Source of the DNA: Bacillota bacterium
GTDB lineage: Bacteria > Bacillota > SHA-98 > Ch115 > JABLXJ01
Assembly (NCBI GenBank): GCA_013178125.1
Contig: JABLXJ010000012.1
Location: 61,821-125,820 of the forward strand
Reading direction: 5' to 3'
DNA: 64,000 nt
Shown here in pieces: positions 10,093 to 18,475 of this stretch. Under the pieces are notes generated by a model. The model saw nothing but the letters and a program-made list of their open reading frames with translations, had not been told where the DNA came from and made no database searches. A program made the translations under genes and the position numbers. Within the stretch, counting starts at the first letter, position 1; each line of letters begins with the position of its first letter.

Positions 10093-10950
10093 TCACTGCC
10101 CCTTTACAACCATAGTCCCGATTCCCTTATTCGTAAATATCTCGAGCAGGAGCGAGTGGACAACCCTCCCATCGATTATGTGGGCCCGGCTCACCCCAGC
10201 CTCGAGCGCGTTCACGCATGCTTCCAGCTTGGGGATCATCCCACCCGAGATGCACCCGTCATGAATCATATCCCGGACGTCCTCGGCGCCTATCAAGGAG
10301 ATCAGGGATGTCCTGTCCTCGGGGTCCGCGAAAACCCCCTCGACATCCGTTAGGAGGATGAGTTTATCAGCCTTCAACGCGGCCGCGATATGACCGGCTA
10401 CGTGATCAGCATTGATATTATACGGTCGCCCTTCCGCGTCGCTTGCAATCGGGGCTATTATGGGGATGAAACCCTCCCTGCTCAGGACATGGAGGATATC
10501 CGGGTTGACAGTCTCTACATCTCCGACAAGGCCGAGGTCGGAGCTATGCTGCCGCGCCATGAGGAGATTCCCGTCGCGTCCCGAGAGGCCGACACCCTTC
10601 CCCCCACTCTTGTTTATCAGGGCGACTATCTCCTTGTTTATCCGCCCGGCGAGGACCATCTCCACGATATCCATCGTCTCCTGGTCGGTCACCCTGAGGC
10701 CGTTGATGAACTGGGGCTTCTTCCCAAGCCTATCCATCATCTGGGAGACCTCGGGCCCGCCACCGTGAACGACCACAGTGTTTATACCAATATATTTTAA
10801 TAGCACTATATCCTTGGTGACCGCCTCTTTGAGGCCGGGGTCGGTCATCGCGCTCCCGCCGTACTTGATGACGACCGTCTTACCGCAGAACATCCGGATG
10901 TAGGGCAGTGCCTCGATCAGGATCCTGGCCTTCTCAGCTACCTTTTCCAC
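10093..10950 (-). CDS. argB: Acetylglutamate kinase
   Basis: Phosphorylates N-acetylglutamate, the second committed step and usual feedback point of the cyclic pathway. Amino-acid-kinase motifs KYGGSAM and VHGGGPEV, and the C-terminal GGMIPKLEACVNAL, are clear; 285 residues is standard. The N-terminal helix MEKVAEKARILIEALPYIRM resembles that of arginine-sensitive hexameric forms, so arginine inhibition is likely but inferred. The start is GTG after GGGGGAGGGG. Confidence 0.97.
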   Translation of the reverse strand: MEKVAEKARILIEALPYIRMFCGKTVVIKYGGSAMTDPGLKEAVTKDIVLLKYIGINTVVVHGGGPEVSQMMDRLGKKPQFINGLRVTDQETMDIVEMVLAGRINKEIVALINKSGGKGVGLSGRDGNLLMARQHSSDLGLVGDVETVNPDILHVLSREGFIPIIAPIASDAEGRPYNINADHVAGHIAAALKADKLILLTDVEGVFADPEDRTSLISLIGAEDVRDMIHDGCISGGMIPKLEACVNALEAGVSRAHIIDGRVVHSLLLEIFTNKGIGTMVVKGQ

Positions 10951-11006
10951 CGAGCCCCTCCCCCTTTCCCGCTAACCTTATCCTGAAACCTAATAAACCT
11001 AACTAC

Positions 11007-12203
11007 CTAACTCCTGTAACTTGCATTGATCTTCACGTAATCGTATGTCAGATCGCACGTCCAGGCCGTGGCTGTCTGATCGCCGCTCCTGAGATCGATT
11101 GTCAAAACAACATCGCGCTTGCGCAGCTCGTTCCTGGCCTCCTCTTCATTGAAGGGAACGGCCGCCCCGCCCCCGGCTGTCTTGACATTGCCTATGAAGA
11201 TGTCAACCTTCCCCGGGTCGAATTCTGTACCCGAATAACCAACTGCCGCGATAATCCTCCCCCAGTTTGGGTCCTCGCCGAATATGGCCGCCTTGACGAG
11301 GTTCGAGGACGCGACAGCCCTGGCCGCCAGCCTCGCATCTGTGACCGTGGGCGCGCCCAGGACTCTGACCTCGACAAACTTGGTGGCGCCCTCCCCGTCG
11401 CCGGCGATCATCCTCGCAAGCTGCATAGTGGCACCATCGAGCGCAGCCTTGAATTCCATGAAATCCCGCCCCGGGACCGTCACCTTGGGATTGTCCGCCA
11501 GGCCGTTGGCGAGGATGGCCACCATATCGTTGGTGCTGGTGTCGCCATCTACAGTTACCATATTGAACGACTTTTCAACAGATTCCCGGAGGGCCGTTTT
11601 TAAGAGGCCCGGGTCGATGGCGGCGTCCGTGGTGAGGAACGCCAGCATGGTCGCCATATTGGGGTGAATCATTCCCGACCCCTTGGCCATGCCTCCGATC
11701 CACACCCTTGATGGGCCGAGCGTGAAGTCGACGGCGACCTCCTTGGTCCGGGTGTCGGTGGTCAGTATCGCCTCTGCAGCCTCCTGTGAGCCTTCGCGGC
11801 TGAGCCGGCCTGCAGCCTCGCGGATCCCAGCCTCGATCTCATTGATCGGGAGCTTGACCCCTATGACGCCCGTGGACGCAACCACCACCCTGTCGGGAGC
11901 GATCCTCAGTTCGCTGGCGGCGACCTCCGCCATGCGCGAGGCGTCTCTCATGCCGGCCTCGCCCGTACAGGCGTTGGCGTTGCCGCTATTCGCCACGATA
12001 GCCTGGGCCCTGCCCGCAGCGATATTCCTGAGCGTCAGGAGAACCGGCGCCGCCTTTACCTTATTAGTCGTGAAGAGGCCCGCGGCGCTGGCCTCAACCT
12101 CCGAGCATATGAGGGCAAGATCCTTCCCGCCCTGCTTTTTCACGCCGCAGTGCACACCTGCGGCCATATATCCCCTGGGAGCCGTGACACCGTTCTGGCT
12201 CAT
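11007..12203 (-). CDS. argJ: Bifunctional ornithine acetyltransferase / N-acetylglutamate synthase
   Basis: Moves the acetyl group from acetylornithine back to glutamate (cyclic pathway) and may also use acetyl-CoA. The precursor is self-cleaved before the threonine in KGSGMIHPNMATMLAFLTTD, giving alpha and beta chains; that motif is intact at about residue 190. It has 398 residues. Its presence explains why no argE or argA is needed in the cluster. It sits between argC and argB, with a 120-base spacer on the argC side. Confidence 0.97.
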   Translation of the reverse strand: MSQNGVTAPRGYMAAGVHCGVKKQGGKDLALICSEVEASAAGLFTTNKVKAAPVLLTLRNIAAGRAQAIVANSGNANACTGEAGMRDASRMAEVAASELRIAPDRVVVASTGVIGVKLPINEIEAGIREAAGRLSREGSQEAAEAILTTDTRTKEVAVDFTLGPSRVWIGGMAKGSGMIHPNMATMLAFLTTDAAIDPGLLKTALRESVEKSFNMVTVDGDTSTNDMVAILANGLADNPKVTVPGRDFMEFKAALDGATMQLARMIAGDGEGATKFVEVRVLGAPTVTDARLAARAVASSNLVKAAIFGEDPNWGRIIAAVGYSGTEFDPGKVDIFIGNVKTAGGGAAVPFNEEEARNELRKRDVVLTIDLRSGDQTATAWTCDLTYDYVKINASYRS

Positions 12204-12325
12204 CCTCTACCCCCCCTGTCTGGCAACCCCCTGTTTGGCTATACCGGCTATGCCGTCCGGCCTCGACCCGCAATCCGCGGGTTGGCCCGCAACCCACAGT
12301 TCGACCCACAACCCGCAGGTCACGG
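12204..12325. repeat. Repetitive spacer between argC and argJ
   Basis: The 122-base spacer consists largely of variants of CCCGCAACCCAC/GACCCGCAA (12262-12330) and of CCCCCTGT (about 12211-12232). No promoter or terminator is evident. It is likely a slippage-derived spacer inside the operon. Confidence 0.45.
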
Positions 12326-13426
12326 TCACGGGAAGAGCGGGGGGCGGTCGAGGCCGCAGCCCTCATCAATGCCAAACATTATATTCATATTCTGGACAGC
12401 CTGGCCCGCCGCCCCCTTCACCAGGTTGTCGATTGCCGCCATGATGACGACCCTTCCAACCCTTTCATCGAGCCGCAGCCCTATATCGCAGAAGTTCGAC
12501 CCCCAGACGGCCTTGGTCTGGGGCAGGCGCCCGCCATCCAAAATGCGGACGAAACGTTCGCCGCGATAGAAGTCCCTGTAAAGCTGGATCAGTGAGTCTA
12601 TGCTGATCCCACCGCCGGCCGCCTGGACCGGGGCGAGGTTCGCATAAACTGTGGTCAGGATTCCCCGGGTGATGGGAACTAGGTGGGGCGAGAATGAAAC
12701 CCTTATGTCCCCCCCACGCAAGAGGGAAAGCTCCTGCTCGATCTCGGGCGTGTGACGGTGGCCCGGGATGCCGTAAGGCCTGGCATTTTCGTTGCATTCC
12801 GGGAAATGATAGCTCTGCGACGGGGAGCGCCCCGCCCCCGAGACCCCTGACATCGAATCAATAATGATGCTGGAAGGATCGACGAAGCCTGTTCTCATGA
12901 GGGGCGCCAGTGCCAGGATCGCGCTCGTGGGGTAACAGCCTGGATTCCCGACGATGCGCGCCCCTCTTATAGACTCCCGGTGCAATTCGGGCAACCCGTA
13001 GACGGCCTCTACAAGGAGAGCCGGGGCATCGTGTTTCCTTTTGTACCAGGCTTCGTATACGCCCGCATCGCGGAAGCGAAAGTCCGCCCCGAGGTCGATC
13101 AGTTTGACACCCGCGCCACCCGCGCCGACCCCGGCGCTCTTCCCCATGACGCTCCTTGCTATCTCCATCGCAACCCCGTGGGGAGCGGCCGTGAATATAA
13201 CGTCAGATCGCTCCGCAACCTCGACGGGAGCCAGGCCCTCACACACCAGTTCCGTGCCCCGGGGACCGGCCAGCCCGAGCAGGTTGGGGAAAATGTGGCC
13301 GAGCGGCTGACCTGCATAAGTCCGAGATGAAACACATGTTATCTCAACCCCAGGGTGCCCAAGCAGAATCCGCGCCAGCTCCCCGCCTGTGTACCCAGAG
13401 GCGCCTATTATGCCAACCCTTATCAT
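12326..13426 (-). CDS. argC: N-acetyl-gamma-glutamyl-phosphate reductase
   Basis: NADPH-dependent reduction of acetylglutamyl phosphate. The Rossmann start IRVGIIGASGYTGGEL, the catalytic cysteine in VGNPGCYPTSA and the active-site histidine in GHRHTPEIEQEL are present. The longest frame starts at 13480, but ATG 13426, preceded by GGAGG with 5 bases spacing, gives the family's normal N-terminus and 366 residues. It is the first gene of the operon, after a leader with ARG-box-like sites. Confidence 0.96.
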   Translation of the reverse strand: MIRVGIIGASGYTGGELARILLGHPGVEITCVSSRTYAGQPLGHIFPNLLGLAGPRGTELVCEGLAPVEVAERSDVIFTAAPHGVAMEIARSVMGKSAGVGAGGAGVKLIDLGADFRFRDAGVYEAWYKRKHDAPALLVEAVYGLPELHRESIRGARIVGNPGCYPTSAILALAPLMRTGFVDPSSIIIDSMSGVSGAGRSPSQSYHFPECNENARPYGIPGHRHTPEIEQELSLLRGGDIRVSFSPHLVPITRGILTTVYANLAPVQAAGGGISIDSLIQLYRDFYRGERFVRILDGGRLPQTKAVWGSNFCDIGLRLDERVGRVVIMAAIDNLVKGAAGQAVQNMNIMFGIDEGCGLDRPPLFP

Positions 13427-13663
13427 CTTTCCCTCCACTGCATTCCCGAGATTCCCTTGATCTATCATATCGCATCGCACTTAAACATCTCGCTTATACA
13501 CTCCACGTCTATATCATATATCACGCCTATATCGCGCCTGCACATCACGCCTGCCGCCTGCCATATCCCACCTACGCGCTCCACTTATACACTCTCCTGG
13601 TCCTTCGGTTTAGAGCCATGATTCCCACCGAGGTCCTCCGACGACGCGCAGAGGACATGCAGC
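13427..13663 (-). other. Leader of the arginine operon
   Basis: About 240 bases between the candidate operator region and argC hold no supported gene. The stretch 13480-13600 is made of repeated TATATCACGCC/CTATATC-like words, another degenerate repeat. No attenuator-type hairpin with a U-tail is seen before argC. Confidence 0.4.
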
Positions 13664-13720
13664 GCATGCAATATTTGTCGTATGCAATATTTATACAGCA
13701 TATTCGCATAAATATTCATT
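13664..13720 (-). promoter_or_regulatory. Three tandem ARG-box-like sites (ArgR/AhrC operator candidate)
   Basis: Three A/T-rich near-palindromes follow each other: GCATGCAATATTTGT (13664-13678), TATGCAATATTTATACA (13681-13697) and CGCATAAATATTCATT (13705-13720). They resemble the ARG-box pattern TGAAT-N4-ATTCA, and their centres are about 18 and 23 bases apart, close to the two-turn spacing of known tandem boxes. On the minus strand the second box contains TATAAA, a possible -10. Arginine repressor binding is inferred from sequence and from position upstream of argC. Confidence 0.6.
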
Positions 13721-13825
13721 CCATAAAGCCCCTGAAACTAAAAAACCCACTCTAACCTCGATTCCACCCGGCCTCCAGGTTAAAAGGGCGCCCGTGTCCA
13801 CATGTGCACACCTGCAAACACGGTC

Positions 13826-13900
13826 CCGGGCTATCCGCCACCCTATCCCTAATCCTGCCCTATCCTGGCCCGAGGACTGGACCTGGATCGGATAGCCCGG
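13826..13900 (-). other. Long-range inverted repeat between leuD-like gene and arg operon
   Basis: CCGGGCTATCCG (13826-13837) and CGGATAGCCCGG (13889-13900) are perfect 12-base complements separated by 51 bases, which themselves contain repeats of CCTATCC. It starts 39 bases past the stop of the leuD-like gene. It could end that transcript or form an RNA switch; no U-tract follows. The A6 run at 13740-13745 (U6 leftward) with the weak TAACCT/AGGTTA stem before it is another possible stop signal. Confidence 0.4.
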
Positions 13901-13939
13901 TAAAATGCCGCCAATCATAACCAGTCATAAATCGCCGAT

Positions 13940-14431
13940 TTACAGGTTAAACGTCCCGTACTTCTTGAAGTGTTCCACGAGCCCGCCGTCAGACAGGATT
14001 TTGAGCATGACAGGGGGCAGTGGTTTCGCCTGGATCTCTATCCCCTTGGTTATATTCCGCACCACCCCCCTGCCGAGATCAACCTCGAGCTCGTCACCGC
14101 TATCAATCTGGCTCGTATCACACTCAACCACCGGCAGACCCTTATTGATAGCATTCCTGTAGAAGATCCTCGCAAATGATTGCGCAATAACCGCGCCAAT
14201 ATGCGCATGTTTTATGGCGAGCGGCGCTTGCTCCCGCGATGAGCCGCAGCCGAAGTTCCTCCCGGCGACTATGAAATCCCCTTCCCTGACCTTATTGTAA
14301 AACTCGGGATCGAGGTCCTCCATTACGTGCTTCGCAAGCTCATTCATATCAAGGGTCTTGAATTTATACTTCCCGGATATTATATAATCCGTATTAATGT
14401 TATCGCCAAATCTATGAGCCCTTCCAGTCAA
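13940..14431 (-). CDS. 3-isopropylmalate dehydratase / homoaconitase-type small subunit
   Basis: Small (swivel) subunit of an aconitase-family isomerase, pairing with the large subunit encoded upstream. [28 protein letters not shown] and [16 protein letters not shown] are family hallmarks. The open frame begins at 14455, but TTG 14431 follows GGGGGAGGGG by 5 bases and yields [10 protein letters not shown], the normal N-terminus and 163 residues. The substrate loop after GKY reads KFKT, which I cannot assign with certainty to isopropylmalate or homoaconitate. Next to a NifV-like synthase gene, either leucine synthesis or a homocitrate route is possible. Confidence 0.85.
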   Translation of the reverse strand: MTGRAHRFGDNINTDYIISGKYKFKTLDMNELAKHVMEDLDPEFYNKVREGDFIVAGRNFGCGSSREQAPLAIKHAHIGAVIAQSFARIFYRNAINKGLPVVECDTSQIDSGDELEVDLGRGVVRNITKGIEIQAKPLPPVMLKILSDGGLVEHFKKYGTFNL

Positions 14432-14596
14432 CCCGGCCCCTCCCCCACAGATCATAAGTCATCAATCAATAAACCCGGCATGTGCTCCACTCTCGCATCC
14501 GGGCCACCTTCCCACGCTCGTTCCCGCGCTCGTAGCGGCGTGCCCCGCACCCCTATTCATACACCCATGCATCCAGAACGCACATTCATACAGAAC

Positions 14597-15850
14597 TCAT
14601 ACAAACTCCCGGGGATCAGCGATCTCGCCACACAGGCTCGACGCCGCCACCGTAGCCGGGGATGCGAGGTATATCTCGGCCTTATTGTTCCCCATCCTGC
14701 CCTTGAAGTTCCGGTTGGCCGTGGATATAACCGTCTCGCCATCGGCCGGCACCCCATTATGAGTACCAACGCACGGCCCGCAACCCGGCGTCACAACCGC
14801 AGCGCCAGCCTCGATAAGGTCCTGCAATATACCCTCCCGGATCGCATCGAGATACACGCGCTTTGAAGCCGGGGCCACGATGAGCCTGACCCTTGGGTGG
14901 GCCTTCTTGCCCCTGAGAATCCCGGCGGCGATGCGCAGGTCCTCGAGCCTGCCGTTGGTGCATGTGCCGATCACAGCCTGGTCAATCTTAATGCCCCGCA
15001 CCTCTGAGACCGGGGCGACATTATCCACGGTATGGGGCCTGGAAACCTGGGGCGGTAGGTCGGAAACATCATATTCGAGAACCCGCGCGTAATTCGCATC
15101 CTCATCGGCGTAAATAGGCCTTGGCTCCCTGCTGGAGTGGGTCCTGACCCACCTCATGACCTTTTCATCAACGTTCATGAGGCCCGCCTTGGCGCCCATC
15201 TCGATGGCCATGTTGGAGATTGTAAACCTGCTCTCGACGCTCAACTCGGAAATGGCCTCACCTGTATATTCCGCAGCCATATATGTCGCACCGTCCGCCG
15301 TAACCTGGCCGATCAGGTAGAGTATCAAATCCTTGGAATATACCCCTTGGGGCAGCCGGCCATGGCAGACGAACTTTATCGTCTCCGGAACCTTGAACCA
15401 GAGGCGGCCGGATATCATGGCCGCTGCCAGGTCCGTGGAGCCCACCCCTGTCGAAAAGGCCCCTAGAGCTCCATAGGTGCAGGTGTGAGAATCAGCGCCC
15501 ACCACGAGGTCGCCCGGCACCACGTGGCCGCGCTCGGGCATGAGCTGGTGGCAAACACCCTCACCTATATCATAGAGCTTGACATTGTGCAGCGAGGCGA
15601 ACTCCCGCATCATCCGGTGGAGGTTGGATACCCCCTCGTTGGGGCTCGGAGCCGAATGATCGATCACGAGGGCAACCTTGCTATCATCAAACACATGATG
15701 CCCGTTCATCTCGTTGAACGCCTTTATAGCCAGGGGAGAGGTCCCATCCTGACCCATCACGAAATCAACCCTGGCCACGACAAGGTCGTTTGCATAAGCG
15801 TCCTGGCCGCAGTGATTGCTGAGAATCTTCTCCGCGATCGTTTTACCCAA
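14597..15850 (-). CDS. 3-isopropylmalate dehydratase / homoaconitase-type large subunit
   Basis: Fe-S isomerase moving a hydroxyl group on isopropylmalate or homocitrate. The three cluster cysteines are in VIGTCTNGR and PGCGPCVGTH. GADSHTCTYGALGAFSTGVGS and the N-terminal MGKTIAEKIL are typical of the roughly 420-residue stand-alone subunit. The frame opens with GTG 15868, but TTG 15850, 6 bases after GGAGGGG, fits the family start; the small subunit also starts with TTG. The synthase gene stop lies just before it, so the three genes form one transcription unit. The usual leucine-operon partner leuB is not in this window. Confidence 0.87.
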   Translation of the reverse strand: MGKTIAEKILSNHCGQDAYANDLVVARVDFVMGQDGTSPLAIKAFNEMNGHHVFDDSKVALVIDHSAPSPNEGVSNLHRMMREFASLHNVKLYDIGEGVCHQLMPERGHVVPGDLVVGADSHTCTYGALGAFSTGVGSTDLAAAMISGRLWFKVPETIKFVCHGRLPQGVYSKDLILYLIGQVTADGATYMAAEYTGEAISELSVESRFTISNMAIEMGAKAGLMNVDEKVMRWVRTHSSREPRPIYADEDANYARVLEYDVSDLPPQVSRPHTVDNVAPVSEVRGIKIDQAVIGTCTNGRLEDLRIAAGILRGKKAHPRVRLIVAPASKRVYLDAIREGILQDLIEAGAAVVTPGCGPCVGTHNGVPADGETVISTANRNFKGRMGNNKAEIYLASPATVAASSLCGEIADPREFV

Positions 15851-15868
15851 ACATGTCCCCTCCATCAC

Positions 15869-17059
15869 CTAGGCTTGCGTCCGATTTTTTTCCCGGACAT
15901 AGTCATCATAAATGTAAACCAGCTCCTTGTCAAACAGGCATCTCTTCAGATTTACAGCGGCTGCCCGCACCCTGGCAAGGATTTCGTTGGCTGCCTGGCT
16001 ATCGAGGGTTATTCCATATTCCTCGAACTTCGCGATGATAGCCCTGGTCCCCGAGTGTTTCCCGATCACGATCTGTCGCTGCAGCCCGACTTCCTCGGGG
16101 GCGAATACCTCGTAGGTTGATGTATGCTTCAGCACCCCGTCGGCGTGTATGCCGGCCTCGTGAGCGAACATGTTGGTGCCAACGATTGGCTTCCACGCCG
16201 GCAATTCCCTCGCCGATGCCCTTGCCACGTATTCCGATAACTCCCTGAACCTCTCCGTCTTGATGCCCAGGTCGATACCGTGCAGATGCTTCAAGGCCAT
16301 TACAACCTCCTCGAAAGCCGCGTTGCCCGCTCGCTCGCCAAGGCCGTTTACTGTAACGCCGACATACCCGGCCCCCGCGCGGAGCCCGGCCAGGGCGTTG
16401 GCTGTGGCCATCCCGAAGTCATTGTGGGTATGCATTTCGATGTCGATGCCGACGGTATCTATGATGGTCTTAATGCGCTCATATATCGTGAATGGATCCA
16501 TGACGCCGACGGTGTCGCAGTATCGCAGCCTGTCAGCCCCGGCGTTTTTTGCAGCGGTGGCGAACTCAATGAGGAACTCCATATCCGATCTCGAAGCGTC
16601 TTCCGCATTGACCGAGACATACAAGTCGTGCTTCTTGGCATATTCCGTCGCCTTCACCATGCTGTCCAGAACCCATTGCCTGTCGGCCTTGAGTTTATAC
16701 TGGATATGTATGTCCGATGTCGAGATGGAGATCGCCACGGCATCGACCCCGCATTCGATGGAAGCATCTATGTCCGCGATAACCGCGCGGTTCCAGCCCA
16801 TTATGCTCGCGTTCAGCCCGGCGTTCACTATTGCCTTGATCGCTTCCTTTTCGTCGCCACCCATAACGGGGATCCCGGCCTCAATCTGGTGAACTCCGAT
16901 TTCATCAAGGATCTTTGCGATCCGGAACTTCTCAGAGTTGGCAAATACCACGCCTGCAGTCTGCTCCCCGTCGCGAAGCGTTGTATCCACGATCTTTATG
17001 TCCTTGCGTAGCCCTGCGCTATTCGAGGAAGGCGCAGCAGCATTCACTGTCGCTCCCAT
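15869..17059 (-). CDS. Homocitrate synthase (NifV-like) or 2-isopropylmalate synthase family protein
   Basis: DRE-TIM metallolyase condensing acetyl-CoA with a 2-oxo acid. DTTLRDGEQTAGVVF, the metal histidines in EMHTHNDFGMATAN, VNGLGERAGNAAFEE and GKHSG are visible. VNGLGERAGNAA, LHGIDLGI and HEAGIHADGVLKH resemble NifV more than leucine-pathway LeuA, and the LeuA C-terminal regulatory domain is absent. The longest frame starts at ATG 17125, but a promoter -10 (17127-17132) ends 2 bases before it, so that ATG would not be transcribed. ATG 17059, behind AAGGAGAGGAG, is chosen, giving 396 residues. The true substrate (2-oxoglutarate, 2-oxoisovalerate or pyruvate) is unresolved. Confidence 0.82.
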   Translation of the reverse strand: MGATVNAAAPSSNSAGLRKDIKIVDTTLRDGEQTAGVVFANSEKFRIAKILDEIGVHQIEAGIPVMGGDEKEAIKAIVNAGLNASIMGWNRAVIADIDASIECGVDAVAISISTSDIHIQYKLKADRQWVLDSMVKATEYAKKHDLYVSVNAEDASRSDMEFLIEFATAAKNAGADRLRYCDTVGVMDPFTIYERIKTIIDTVGIDIEMHTHNDFGMATANALAGLRAGAGYVGVTVNGLGERAGNAAFEEVVMALKHLHGIDLGIKTERFRELSEYVARASARELPAWKPIVGTNMFAHEAGIHADGVLKHTSTYEVFAPEEVGLQRQIVIGKHSGTRAIIAKFEEYGITLDSQAANEILARVRAAAVNLKRCLFDKELVYIYDDYVREKNRTQA

Positions 17060-17126
17060 CCAGCTCCTCTCCTTTCGGGGCCTCAGGCCCAGATATAGCT
17101 CCAATGTCTCTTCCCGCGTTTCCATT

Positions 17127-17156
17127 ACTATATACCAGGAGGGCTAATCTTGTCAA
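17127..17156 (-). promoter_or_regulatory. Promoter of the synthase-dehydratase operon
   Basis: On the minus strand TTGACA (17151-17156), an 18-base spacer and TATAGT (17127-17132) form a near-consensus vegetative promoter. Transcription should start near 17120, downstream of the ATG at 17125, which decides the start of the synthase gene. Confidence 0.75.
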
Positions 17157-17214
17157 GAGCGAATTTGTATATTTATTCATCTGCCACATACGCAGCCAAA
17201 TAGCTTTGCCTGCC

Positions 17215-17243
17215 TTGACATAAACCTCGCTCAGCCGGATAAT
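17215..17243 (+). promoter_or_regulatory. Promoter of the flippase-like gene
   Basis: TTGACA (17215-17220), a 17-base spacer and GATAAT (17238-17243) form a near-consensus promoter pointing right, with a start expected near 17250, about 60 bases before the gene. It is divergent from the synthase promoter 60 bases away. Confidence 0.75.
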
Positions 17244-17311
17244 ATAGTGGGAGAGTCCAGAGTTGCTGAGAGCCAAGGAAAACAACACGGAGGCCGGGGA
17301 GGTATCCGCTG

Positions 17312-18403
17312 GTGATGGAGAGTGCTGGCCGCGCGCGTAATAGCAGTAATAGGCCTCGCAATAACAATAATACACTTAGAAACGCCGCGGGTGCTATTCT
17401 CCTGAGCCTGATCAGCCTCATAGTCATCCTCCGCATCACCAGGGGTTCTGTCTTCCTGCCAGATCTCTTCCGGATAGATCCCCTCTTCATGAGCGCAGCA
17501 GCTGCCCTCGTCCTGGTTGGGTGGCTACTTGACGCCATAAGGCTTATTATCCTGCTCAGGGCCCTGGGGGGCAGGATCGGCCTCTTGAGGTGCCTCTCCA
17601 TCACCCTTACCGGGGCCTTCATCTCAGGCATCACGCCCTTCGATACCGGCGGGGAACCCCTCCAGATATACCTCCTGCACCAGAGCGGTATAACCCTGGG
17701 GGAATCCACGGCGGTCATAGCCATGAAAATCCTCCTGAGCTCCCTTGCCAGGCTCTTTCTCGGGAGCATAATCCCGGTATGGCTATTCTTCAGTAAGAAG
17801 ACATGGGATATCCCGCCAAGCATGGGTATAGTGATCACTGTAGGGTTACTGCTCTACGCTCTTGCTTTCGGCATCGGCATACTCTTTCTCATCCGACCGG
17901 AGCTTGCAAACTCGTTACTGCCGCTTATTCTCCGCAATCGGGTCATGTCCCGCCTGATCTCTCCATCCACGACGGAGGCGATTATTGAGAGGGTTCGCAC
18001 AGGGGTTCTCGAATTCAGGGGCGCCATAGCGCGATTTATGCAGGAGGGCCGCTGGGCCCTGGCTGCCGCCATAATCACAAGCCTCCTGGGGTGGGCTGTG
18101 CTCTTCTCCATACCTGTGCTGCTGCTGCGCGGGCTCGGCATCGACCCGCCATATGCGGAGGTTTTCGGCATCATAGGCCTCTTCTACCTGGCTGCAGCGT
18201 ACGCGCCCACGCCCGGCTCAAGCGGCGCCATGGAGGTTGGCTTCGCCGTTCTGCTGGGGAGGTTCGTCCCCTTCCAGCTGATCGGCATCTTCGTGGCCGC
18301 GTGGCGGTTCATAACCTATTACCTGACGCTCTTCATCGGGGGTTTCCTGTTTGCTATGGGGATAAGGCGCGGCTGGGGACAAAAGCGAGGGCCGGAGGAT
18401 TGA
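17312..18403 (+). CDS. Flippase-like membrane protein (lysylphosphatidylglycerol synthase TM-domain family, UPF0104)
   Basis: A 363-residue polytopic membrane protein with about eight hydrophobic segments after a basic, Asn-rich N-terminus. Family marks are ITPFDTGGEPLQIYLLHQSG near residue 110 and YAPTPGSSGAMEVGFA near residue 310. Members include the flippase part of MprF and YbhN-like proteins, which act on lipids or lipid-linked sugars; the C-terminal synthase domain of MprF is absent. The start is GTG 17312, 9 bases after GGAGG, followed at once by an ATG. It has its own promoter and no partner gene, so the substrate is unknown. Confidence 0.85.
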   Translation: MMESAGRARNSSNRPRNNNNTLRNAAGAILLSLISLIVILRITRGSVFLPDLFRIDPLFMSAAAALVLVGWLLDAIRLIILLRALGGRIGLLRCLSITLTGAFISGITPFDTGGEPLQIYLLHQSGITLGESTAVIAMKILLSSLARLFLGSIIPVWLFFSKKTWDIPPSMGIVITVGLLLYALAFGIGILFLIRPELANSLLPLILRNRVMSRLISPSTTEAIIERVRTGVLEFRGAIARFMQEGRWALAAAIITSLLGWAVLFSIPVLLLRGLGIDPPYAEVFGIIGLFYLAAAYAPTPGSSGAMEVGFAVLLGRFVPFQLIGIFVAAWRFITYYLTLFIGGFLFAMGIRRGWGQKRGPED

Positions 18404-18475
18404 GAATCGAGGGCTATATCGAGGGCGATGTTGAGGACCAGGGGTTCATGTTGCCCGGTCATTGGCCCGGCCCGG

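Noticed and set aside
13740..13782. Terminator between the leuD-like gene and arg operon
   Set aside because: The TAACCT/AGGTTA stem is short, the loop long and the U6 run 7 bases away; kept only as a remark.
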